Assembly (NCBI GenBank): GCA_964017195.1
Contig: OZ024887.1
Location: forward strand, 68,288,728 to 68,352,727
Reading direction: 5' to 3'
DNA length: 64,000 nt
Source: Siderastrea radians
Taxonomy: Eukaryota > Cnidaria > Anthozoa > Scleractinia > Rhizangiidae
Below, piece after piece: positions 14,001 through 26,000 of the stretch; position 1 is the first letter of the stretch; every line of letters begins with the position of its first letter. The notes beneath the pieces are model-generated. The model was given only the letters and a program-made list of their open reading frames with translations. It did no database searches and had not been told where the DNA came from. Both the position numbers and the translations under genes were made by a program.

Positions 14001-17000
14001 TTTTGGGGGCAATTTCAAATCACATTTTGAAAATTTGTGCACATTTCAGACATTTGATCTGACAGTCGCTGATGACGGACTTTTTTGTCTAAGCCAAGCA
14101 TATCAAAAAAATGTGTCCAGGAGTTGAAAAGTAAAAGATCTATTCCTCATTTACGTAAATTATTGTGAGCCCTTTGTAATGCGTTTTTAATACGTGAAAT
14201 GATTGTCTCTTTTATATATCAAAGGATTTTGATATGTCGCTTCTGGAAGAATGTATACTGCACGGCATAGAAAGAACTCTTCAGTTGACTGCAAGAAGAC
14301 AGAATCCAGAGGTACTCTATGTTATCAGATTTGATGTAGCTCCTTTTCATCCTTTCACCCTCAAGAGATCCCAGAATAAAAATACAAAATATTACTCTGT
14401 GTATTCTGCAAAATATTGCTAAACAAGGTCGTCATATGAACGCACTTCTTAGTAGCTTTCATTTGAATGGTCACAGCTTAGGATTTCATCCACACACTCA
14501 AATGTTACAATCACTTTGTCCTCAACAGCAGCGAAGAAAATAGGCCATTTCCGAGTTGTCTTGTACCTCTTTTTCAAAGCGAGTCTTGGTGCATAGCTTT
14601 TCATATGAAAATGAGTTTTCATTCACATGCAGATAAAACTCATTTTCATATGAAAGGTTTTGCACGAGGCCTCGCTTTGAAAAAGAGGCACAAGACAATT
14701 CGGAAATGGCCTATTACTGATCAGTAGCTTTTATTTCAATGGTCAGACTCTAGGATTTCATCCGTGGACTCAAAACGTAGAACCACTTTCTCCTTAACAG
14801 TATACCACAACAAAGTAATGCTTTGTAGCGTAGCTTTCATCTGAAAAGTCACACTTTCGAATTTCACCTACAGACTCAAAAGTTAAAACTACCTTGTACA
14901 GCATAGTAATCAGTACCACAGAAAAGTATTGCTCAGTAACTTTCATTTGAATGGTCACACTTTAGGACTTCATCCACACACTCAAATGTTAGAACATCTT
15001 GTACAGCAAGAGAAAGCACTGCTCAGTAGCTTTCATTTGAATTCAACCACAGTCTTAAACGTTTCAACGACCTTGTACAACAATACCGCAGGAACGTAGT
15101 GCTCAAAAGCTTTCATTAGAATAGACGCACTTTAGGATGTTATACACAGACTCAAAGCGTAAGACCACTTTGCATAGCATAGTAATCAGTACCACAGGAA
15201 AGTAGTGCTCAATAACTTTCATTTGAACGCTTACACTTCAGGTTTCATCCACAGATTCAAAAGTTAGAACCACCTTGTACAGCACAATAAACAGCACCAC
15301 AGGAAAGTACTGCTCAGTAGCTTTCTTTTCAGTGGTCGCACTTAGGATTTCGTTCGCAGACTGACAAATCAGTGCTACCACAGTGTTCGTCTCTTTGTTC
15401 GACTCGAGTAGTCAGAGGCGGGCTAACCCTTTAAGCCCCAGTAATGACCCAGTCGTGACGAGCATCTATTTTCTCCTTCTATTATTACTATTCGATCCAA
15501 CGTACAGGTCACGAGAATAAAGGAAATGATCACCAACCATAAAATGTTGGGATGTTTAATCAAAATCTCCCAACTAGTGCGATAAGACATGTATGAGGAA
15601 CGGTGAGAAGAACATGCATGTTGATACTGGGGCTTAAAGATGAGGTGTCTTGATGTGTAAGCAAATTCTCCCAACTAGTAACATAAGAAATATATGGAGA
15701 ACAGTGAGGAGAACATGCATGTTGATATTGGAGCTTAAAGGTTTAAAGCAGTCCTAGAATCGGTCACCATGACTTATCATCATCTGAAATTACCTTTTCA
15801 GGAAGCTGCAAGTAATTTATACCACAGCACAGAAAACTTGGAGAACACTGAAATCGATCATTTATTGCTGGTTTCTAAACTCAGCTTGTTCACACACATT
15901 GAACAAGTCGCCAAGGATGTCATTCGAACCCGAACTTTCAGAGGTAATTCACGGTACTTTGTGGTACGGTTTATATATGCCCTTTTTTCATCCAGGTTTT
16001 ACTATACAGTTATGCACAATAATTATACATTCGAGCCTCTTGGAATCCAAAATGCCAGGAAAGATGGGCGCCAAGTAGAGGTCCTAGCAACAAGAGTTCT
16101 CAAAGATATAGTGTTTTGGTTTAAAAAAAAAACAAAAACAAAAGATTGTCAAGTAGTGACGTTTTGGCGCCTAGCACTGTAATTAAATTTTGTTTATTGT
16201 TGATTAATACGTTTTGTTCTTATTTTAGACACTGAAAATTCCTCTAAAATCCACTGTTTCTGCCTGGCCCCTGACCGACTGTCTGCGCTCTGTAATGATG
16301 TCACGTGGTGCAAGAAAGTCACCTGTCTTGCCAGGGCTCTTGTGGCTCTTGCTAGTGCCATTCCCACGCTTCCTAAACATTGCACGATTCCGGAGTCTGG
16401 ACGAAAAGTTCTTTTTCAGTTTATATTTATTCCACTAGCGGTAAGGGGTTTTTTATAACCGATTTTGTGATCTTTAAAAAGCCACAACAATTAATAAATT
16501 AAACTTTAATATATTGTTTTCTGTACTGCAAGTATTTCACTATTGCGGTCTTCGATTGTTTGTTGGAAGCCAAGCCAAACTAACTTGTGACTGGGCTAAC
16601 GCGTTTCTTGCATTTGGAATTGCATATCTTTCTTCAAGTTCTGATTGGTTCATTAGTTCATTTGCATTAGTTGTGATTTGTTAGATGTCATATATTTAAT
16701 TTTGATTTTACTATGGAATTTGAAAACCGCTCTAAATATGTTAAGTTTGTATCTGGCTGTTTCCAAGTGTAACTACATTGCATCAGTACCTGATAAGACA
16801 ACCTGCTTTTAACAAAAATTGTGCAAAATGCCCACGATACATTTTTTAAGGATTTATGAATTATTGTTTTTGCTGCTCTTGTTGACAGGAGATGCACTAT
16901 AACTTCTTACATGGGAAGTTCCCTTGTTCTACAGAGCTTATATCTCATCTTGAATGCCTCGCTAAGGTAATTCAGTGCCCCCAAAATAAAATAGGAAGTG

Positions 17001-20000
17001 CTAACGTGAAAAAATGACAAACAAAACCAAAGTGAGAGATTAAAAAAGAAGAACGATAAGATCAAACGTGACTATTTTCCACGATTGACACATAGTCCAC
17101 ATGTTTACCACACAGTCCCTTATGTAGGTGTTATGTGTACTGAGTAGCTCTCAGAGCCTGTATCCCTTAATGCAGTTTCAGTGTGATTAACTCTCATAAA
17201 CTGCATTTGTGTGATGCTTTGTTGTTGTTTTTTCCTTACTTGTCTAACTTGGACCTTTGATTTTTCCTCTGTTGCACAGTTTCTTAATCTCGATTGTTGT
17301 AAGGGTATTGGAGAGCTGGAGTTCTTTCCGTTGGTTTGTTCAGCGATCAGTCACGTGCATGCGCTGTTAAACTCAGGTGAGTGAGGATTAAAAGTACACT
17401 CAGTTGAAGGCGAGAGGGAGATCAATGCAGTACGCAGTTTAACACATCTGTTTGTGTTGTATTTTCCATAGTTGACGGCAGTGGTGATACTAAGGTAGAG
17501 GACTATTTTACAGATGAAGCAGAGGTTGATATGAGTGACGATGGTGAGGAATGTATCGAGTCTATACCAATAATTTTAAAGGATTATGTCACGCTATTTT
17601 CTGGCAGTACTGTCACACTAGGTCATGCATTTTGGTAATTTTGTCACGTTTAATGTGCTCTTTTAGGGAATTCTGTCACGCTTGGTCACGTTATTTATGG
17701 CGATTCAGTTACGCTAGGTCTCACTACGTTTTTGGCAATGTTGTCACACTAATTAAGGCTATTTTAAACGATTTTGTCACCCTAAGACAAACTATTCTGG
17801 GCGATCAAGTCATGGTATAACGTAGGTCGTGATACTATAGGCGATTGTGTTTAATACACTATAAAAATTGGTGGAAAAAACAAAACAAAAGAATTACTAG
17901 AAAACGATAGAAACTTGGAATATTCAAACAGAAGAGATCTGAAAGGTTTTCTGAACTAACTTTTCCCTTTCAACTGACTGACCATCTTTCTTTCTCTCAG
18001 GAATTCAAATTGCCAGGAAAGCCTGCAACGAAATCTCATTTTTAGTCCATCGCCTCCTCGCCATGATAAAACCAGGCTCTGGTGGAACCTCTGTCCCTCA
18101 GTTCCTCATTGGTCCTTTTCATGATGTCATAGTTGGTTTGGCGAGGCAACCGCTGGTCAACAGCTATGCACGTACACTACCCCAAGTGTGGAAGATGGGG
18201 TGGGCTCCAATCCCCGAGGGGCCTTTGAAAACCGAGCTTCCGCCATTGCCAATAGAGATATTGAAAGAAAAGGATGTGCTGGACGAATTCGTGAGAAGAG
18301 TGAACTTGATAGGTAAGCGCTTGTTTAAGATGGTCCAGTTCGTCTCCGTTTAAGACTGTAGCTAAAGAGAAGGCTTTCCATACTAAAATTCGTTTTCATT
18401 TGTGTGTATGTAAACGGTTTTGCATTGAGTGGCGCTCTTAAAGAAGAAGGCAAAAGCAACTCGCAAATAGACCATTCACAGGATAACTTTAGCCTGTGCT
18501 GCAGGACAAGGTCAGAACCCTTCATATGTGACGCACTTGCGCTGATATAAAACTTGTTTGCAAATAAAGCAGGGTTGTCCACAACTTTTCAAGTAGCTGG
18601 CAAAAATCTCTAAGTAGCCGGACAGTGATTACCGAGCGCCGAAGGCGATCCCTTCTAGGGGGGTCTGGGGGCATACCCCCCAGGAAATTTTTACATTTGA
18701 AGTCCCCAGAAACGGAATTTCCTTGATTCTGAGCACAAATTTCCAATAATGTCAGTTCGAAAAGTAATCGTACCTTTTCAATTTTATTTGTATAAACTCA
18801 TGTCTTCAGTGGTTTTCTACATGTAATTCCCAGATCTCAACGTAGTGAACTAATAATCGTGTATCTCTGTGCCAACCAGATTATTTTTAAGTCAATAAAC
18901 TGCAATGGGAAATAAGTTTCATTTTCATATAAATGCGCCAGTAAAGGAACAAATAATGTGTCTTTAAAAAAATACATATATCACAAAAGTAGCCGGCACA
19001 AACGACCCAAGTAGCCGGTTAATTCTGCTGGCTGTCGGCTGTTAGGAACAACCCTGATAAAGGGTGTTGCACCAGGCTTTGGAAAAAGGGCAAATGATTG
19101 GGACAGGACCAACATTTCTCCTGCGGGCGAAATCCCCCGTCTTGTGAGATTTTCCTTTTGCCTATTCGCCCATGAAAACTTTGTCCTGTCCCGGTCATCT
19201 GCCACTGGGTCTCCGAGGATGTGAAAAAAGGGGCTTGAGGCAACTTGTGAATGCCTTGTTGTTCATTGACTTCATTATCGTAACAAGAATGTTTTAGTAT
19301 TTTAATCTGTCAACTTGTCGACGATAAATTGTATCATGATAATGTCGAAATAGTTTTGGATAAGGATCAAAACCAAAACCAATCCTGAATGGCTGTCGCA
19401 ACTTTTTCGTCTTTGGGAACGGTTTTTTGTTTTTTGCTTCGGGTTTGATTAGTTCATTGTATTCTTTGCAAATCAGGCTGGACCTCAAGGCAGCAGTTTG
19501 AGGAAACGTGGGCCGCTCTCCTTGGCGTTATCAGCTCGCCACCTTTACCAGACACAGTTTCAACAGAGGTTTGTTAACAATCGTTTCTTCAGTTGCTGTT
19601 TTTTTCTGGTGGAGCATATTGATTTCTCGTCGTTTGCGTTGTCACTTTGTGTTTCAACTTCAATGCTCAGTTTCTCGTTCATTTCTAGACCAGCAGTTCA
19701 CATTTAAGTCGTTTATCGATCCAGTGAAGAAATAACCTCCTCTTGAAACTATGGGACCGCTTCTTTTTGCCTTGCAGGAGGATATGGAGTCCACGCATTC
19801 TTGCTGCTTGGCAGTCCGCTGTATATCAGAACTGCTGCTTCAGACAACCTTGTACCCAGTCCCCGGCAACCCAACCTCGAGTGCTTATCTCCACAGACCG
19901 CGGCATAGGGATCTGCCTTTCCTTGGAAGCAGGTGCGAACATTTCAGTGCCAGTTGTTTCAGTCATGGGGCGTAAAAAAGTCGAGCTGGAGATATCGCTT

Positions 20001-23000
20001 GCTTCATTTGACGTGACTTGTTTCGCATTGTGGTCAGGAAATCCTTAAGAGAGGCTTTTTTTGTTTTGTACTGACAATGGCATTAAGTCTTGGTACCTCG
20101 CCTCTACTGGGCTACTTTAATAATTAAATAAATAATAATTCTGCAGTGTAACTTGATATTTGATGGGTGTCTTATCGCAGGTTGTTCAAAGCAGCTATAG
20201 GCCTTAGCTCATAGTCATATTAATTCACAAATTGTGGAGGACTTATTGAAAGCCCAATATGCAACAAGACTCAAGCCTGAAGACACTTGCCATTTGTTTG
20301 TTATTTACTTAAAGACATGAGTTACTCTCTGTCGTGTGGCTGAGAAAAGCTTGAAGCTTTAGCCGAATATTTTAGTTATATTCTACTTACCATTACTGTT
20401 TTTCTCACTATTAGGGCAGGAAAGAAACTTACGTTTGTCAGAGGCGTGGTGGAGGAGGAGTTTGTAGCTATATGCTGTACAGGGTAATCTTGTTCAATTT
20501 ACTGTATGTATTTAATAACAAATCTCCCACGTCAAGTATATTTAGCACTGTTCAAGGTCTGTCTCTGATCATCAGTGAGCTTTAATTCTGTTCTGTTTAG
20601 TCTAAGTTGAACGAGAACGAGTTTTGGCGAGAGTTAAAATCCTCACTCTTCATACAAGCAAATCCTGTGTGCTCTTGTCGCCTCCAGTGCACTCTCGACG
20701 AATTTCAATATGCCTAAATTTTTATTGGAATCTTTCAATGAAACTTGACTCTATGAGTTTATAAGTTCTCTTCAACGCTCGTCCACTTTGTTTTTCGATT
20801 GATCCGAGCGTTAACTTGAATCCAGGGACATGAAATAAACAGTCGTGCTGCGTTTACATTATACCGGTATGAAAGTGTCTATCCGGTATAGTTACCCGGT
20901 TGAACTCGCACCGCTATGACTGGTATCGAGATAAGATTTTGGACAGGTATCGTGTAAACGAATCAGGGGCCCGTTTCTCGATACTCCTGATAACTTTCCG
21001 GGCCCGAAAACTATTTTAGGTGCACAATATTTTCCAATAGCTATACAATTTTTACTGATTTTGAAGCTAAATTTTAATCTTTATAATTTCGTGAAGCATA
21101 TCGCTGTTTATGCCAATAATTACCATTAACTGATAAACAAATGAGCTCGAAAAAATACTTACCGGGCCGGGACAGTTATCGGGAGTTTTGAGAAACGGGC
21201 CCCAGAGCCACAAGAGGGAACCGGAATGAACTCATCGACTCATACCAGTGCCATGAAAGTACCTCCTAAGCCAGACACGCAAACCATGTAAAAAAGTGTC
21301 ATGGCAGACCTATACACACATTTGTACTTATGTGATCCGTGTATTTAGCACCGGCAAGGCGTTTATCTCTGATGAAGAACTGAGGCCAGAGCGCTCCGCC
21401 AGTATCCATCGATCTTACGGTTTCGCGTGTGTAAACAGCTCAAGCACCATGTGGATCACCAACAGAATGCTGTTTGATCATCCGCTGTACGGACTCAACA
21501 TAGACCGCGTGCTGGGTTTCCATGACTACACTTTAGGGCAGGTAACATGAAGTGAATATTTAACCTCCCTTCCTGATAGTATTTTTCAATACTTACGCAG
21601 ACGCAACATTGAGAATAGCTGTCCCGTTTGGCTAGAAAATATACTGAATCGTTAAGGCGCGGCTAGACGTTCCAACATTTTGTACAGCATTTGTCACATG
21701 ACAATGTTGGATGCGCGGCTAAACGTCGTTTAACATCACTCGAACATTCGTCCAGCAAAAACTACTTGTGAAACATCATCCAACATGGCGTGCTAAACGT
21801 TCTAACACTGTTGAACCAAATTTTGTACAACAGTGTTGGGACGTTTTGCCGCGGCTTTGGTTCAATCCGTAACTTATAAATGTGTCCTTTTGTTTTTGAA
21901 AGGAACTATTAAAAATCTTCTATGTCGAATTCGTTGATTTCTTTTTTAAAGAATTGCACCGTGTACTGCTCCTCTTGAAGCTTATCTTGGCTTTCCACTG
22001 TTGCTAGTCAAGTTCCACGAAAAATTTAACGAAGACTTTACAGAGTGTTTGAAACAGGTGTGGCAGGATGTAGAGTAGGGCTTAAGCTGCTTCTAACTTT
22101 TCATTTTACGGACAAAACTTATCCCTGTTGTGTAAACATCCAAACTGATGAGGCAGTTAAGCAGAAGTTTCCTCTGGTGCTGTTTATTATGTTGTACAAG
22201 ATGGTTTGGCTACATTTTTAGTCTGTGTTTGAAGTCGTGTAGTGTGACCATTCAAATGAAAGTTATTGAGCAGTACTTTCCTGTGGTGCTGTTTATTATG
22301 CTGTACAAGGTGGTTCTAACTTTTGAGTCTGTGGACGAAATCCTAACTTGTGACCGTTCAAATGAAAGCTACTGAGCAGTACTTTCCTGTGGTGCTGTTT
22401 ATTATGATGTACAAGGTGGTTCTAACTTTTGAGTCTGTGGAAGAAGTCCTAAAGTGTGATCATTCAAATGAAAGCTACTGAGCAGTACTTTCCTGTGGTG
22501 CTGTTTATTATGCTTTAAAAGGTGGCTCTAACTTTTGAGTCTGTGGACGAAATCCTAAATTGTGACCATTCAAATGAAAGCTACTGAGCAGTGCTTTCCT
22601 GTGGTGCTGTTTATTATGCTGTGTTTCTGCCTAACCTCAGTTTTGATTCTGTGATTGCAATCTTCAAGTTTGACCATACACATGAAAGCTCTTGAGAAGC
22701 ACTTTTTGTTTTTACTGCTTATTTTTCAAAAGTTTTGTTTGTGTTGTCTTCTATTTTTAAACTTAGGCACTCATGGGAACGGAGGCGACAAAAGGAGTCT
22801 GACAAGTTGTGACAGTTTATTAACGTTCTTTATTTAACCGTTTGCTTTTCTTCTCCAGATCTCTGTGGACGCTCTTTATAATCAGGCACAGAACGAACTG
22901 CAGGAAAGGTGCGATAGTGAAGATGACACCGCTATTGTAGTGACGCTTCCACGCATGCCCCAACCTGAAAAGCTTGACATCAAATCCTGCGAGCAGTTTC

Positions 23001-26000
23001 TTCTCGAGCTGTTTGAACAGTGGATGTCACCTTATATCCAACCCAGGACTCCTCTGGCACTTCTGTCCGAGGCAACCAAAGCGGTGAGTTGAGGACTGGT
23101 GACGTATCTCTCTAGGGCATGGATTAAAACACCCCTACCGCGAAGTGAAAAGTAAAATCTGTATTGAATTAAACGAAAAAGAAAAACGAATTCCCACCGG
23201 AAGAAGCAATGACGACAAAGCTTTTTAGCCATTCGAGCAAACGCGTTTCAGTTAAACAGTCATGACTAATTCTTCTTGTTAACAACCATGATCAGCCTAG
23301 AAGATGTAGACCGATGATCAACTTGGAAGATGTAGACCGATGAAGATCTGCACACTCAGTTGCCTTATCAATGTAATATGTCCCATGTGTCATAAATCAT
23401 AATTTGAAAAATATTTGGACATTATCACGTTCCGATGTTTTATTTTTTGTCGTTTTAATGTTTTTTAATGTCAGAGATGTTTTTATTTTTGATTGCAGCT
23501 GCTTGTGTTGTCTGACCTGTTTGTGGACGGAACACATTTTGAGTGGGTACTGGAAACTTTGCTCGAGTTACATCACAATCACTCAGCAGAGGATGACCTG
23601 TTGGTACAATATCTACTGCCGACACTCTGTAAAGCACTTGCTTTCCTAAAGACGGTAAGAACAGTAGTCTGAAATGTAATTCGTCCCCTCCCCCTAACCC
23701 ACAGGGAGAAAGGGAGGAAAAGCCTAACCTTGTGGGTCAGGGGGGAGAGGACGAATGACATTTCAGACTATAAGAACTAAGATGATTGTTTCAGACTCAA
23801 AACTTTTAAAATAATAAACAAGCTATTCACCTTCTACTTAATTTTCCTTTAGGAAGGCGCCACTGCGGACAGAGTTTGCAAGATTTTAGAATCATCAATG
23901 AGGAGTCCACACGTGTCATTGCAGGTGACAAATCTTGTTACTTTGATTTGCTTTTGTTTGGCGTTTACCGATCTTTTTAACAAGTTACCAACCTTGGCTT
24001 CTGTTTAACCAACCGCAGACAAGCTTAAGACCCGGAACAAACCATTCGTGATTTGGCTTAGACACGATTTCGAAGCGGTTCTTAAGTTCTTTAATTTCCG
24101 GTTGCTTCACTGCCTCTAACTTAAACACGCAACTATGCCCTCGTGGACCTGGACAACGTTCTGGTTCCCAAATCAAGAGAAGTTTTTGCTTTCAAGATGG
24201 AGCAATTTCAGTTTAGGCGTTTAATCAAATTTCAGTGTCTCAGTTTCATCGTAGTTTTTCACTGATCGATCTTTATAGGCTTTACAAGAATTGCTGTTTT
24301 GTATTTCGTCCCCAGATCTCCGCTCTCTATGGTGCAATGTATCTGTTGGAGTTCCACGTGACCTCCGTTGGAGCTTTGTTGTTACCAGTCCTTACCGATT
24401 TCTTGAACAAGAAGCTTACCTCTCTGACAGTGTAAGATGAAAACATGGATTTTTGCTTGCTTGTGTTCGTTGTTACCGCTTCTTCTTGAAGGAGCGCACT
24501 GGGTGCTTGTTTTTGTTTGTTTGTTTGTTTGTTTTTTGTTTTTCAACATCAATACACTTTGCTGAATTTTTGATAATTAAATGTCGGTGGGAGTAAATAA
24601 AATAAATTAATTAATTAATAATTGTTACCATTAATTACTATTGCAGTCAAGAGTAGAGTCGCACACAGGTTACAGGTGGCTCATGCAACCGGAGCTAAAC
24701 CCGGTGCTGTAGCATGAAGAAACTTGCGAGTATTACTGCCGCCCCCCCCCCCCCACCCCCCAGGGATGGGATGCTAGTCCATCGCGGGGCTTCCTCCAGT
24801 AATTTCTATTGGCAGTAATCCAATTCAACTTTCTGTTTCCTCAAGCCTTTTCACTAGTTAGGGGTACGTAGTTATTTCGGTTTTCGTAACACTAGCTAGT
24901 TAGTAGCGCTAATTTGAGGAAGAGTGCTTAATCAAGGAATTATGATGTATTGTTCTCCCTTCTTAATTTCATCTGTTCCTTGCAATTCTCGCTTAGTTTC
25001 GTTTTTTAATTTCACTGGACTTCTGTCTTCGGCAGTCCTCTCTTCTTCCTAAGACTCTCAGAGGTCAAATTTCTTTTAGTATTTTTGTAAGCACCAGTTC
25101 TCTTGCTCTGTCCCTGCAGCGCGGTGTCTTTGGCGGAGCATCACTTGTTAGTCATGTGGTCAGCGGCGTTTTACTTGCTGGAAAGATACGCTGATGAAAT
25201 CAGTGATCAAGAATTAAAGGCCAACATCCTCAAGGTATTACCCAGTTAATTGACCATTTCTTTGTCCTGTTTTGTTTTGTTCCTGTTCTTTGTTTTTGTT
25301 TTGTGTTGTTTAACAACGACTTAGCCCGTTAGTTGCCGCCGTTGATTATCAACAGCTGAAAGGAAAACTTAAAGGGAAGCAATTACATAGCAACACATGT
25401 CAAGGGCACATGTGTCTAGTTTTAAAGTCAAAACAGGTTCGCAGTGCTGTTATTGATTATTGTTATTTTCGTTAACAGAGCGCAGTTCGTATCGCTTCAT
25501 CAAATGAAGATAGCACTCCCACCTGCGTGTATCACGCCATCATGCGGGGCCTGGAGAGACTGGTGGTGTCATTTGCTCTGTCAAGTGCTGAGTCTGATTC
25601 ATTAGTGAAACTAAGTGTTGACAGGTGGGTTGGGTGGGTCAGTGATATGTTTGCTCTAGAGACTGGTGGTGTGGGATGCTCTGTCAAAGGCTGAATCTAA
25701 TTGATCAGTGAAACTATATGTTGACGGGTGGATCGGGTGGTTGTTCATGTTTAAGACAGACAGCCTTGTTATTACATAATCTTTATTTGAATACGCTGCT
25801 TTAAGTAATAGTTCGCGTGACAGCGATAGCATTTCCCGGCAACGCTTGAGCAGTCGTGCTACCATTTAATTGGATTATTTAATTATTTCTGAGCTTTCTG
25901 ATTGGTCAAAGTTTTTTTTAATGCGAATTTTCCAAGGAAAAAGACGAAAAAGTTTGTCTTTGTAGTCTTAGTGACTAAGATCTATTGTTTCTGAAAGTCT

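Noticed and set aside
21950..22080. Possible extra HTT exon between 21541 and 22859
   Set aside because: No frame with conserved residues has matching phases. Exons 21349-21541 and 22859-23083 join in phase 0 and are consecutive in the vertebrate protein apart from its acidic insertion.
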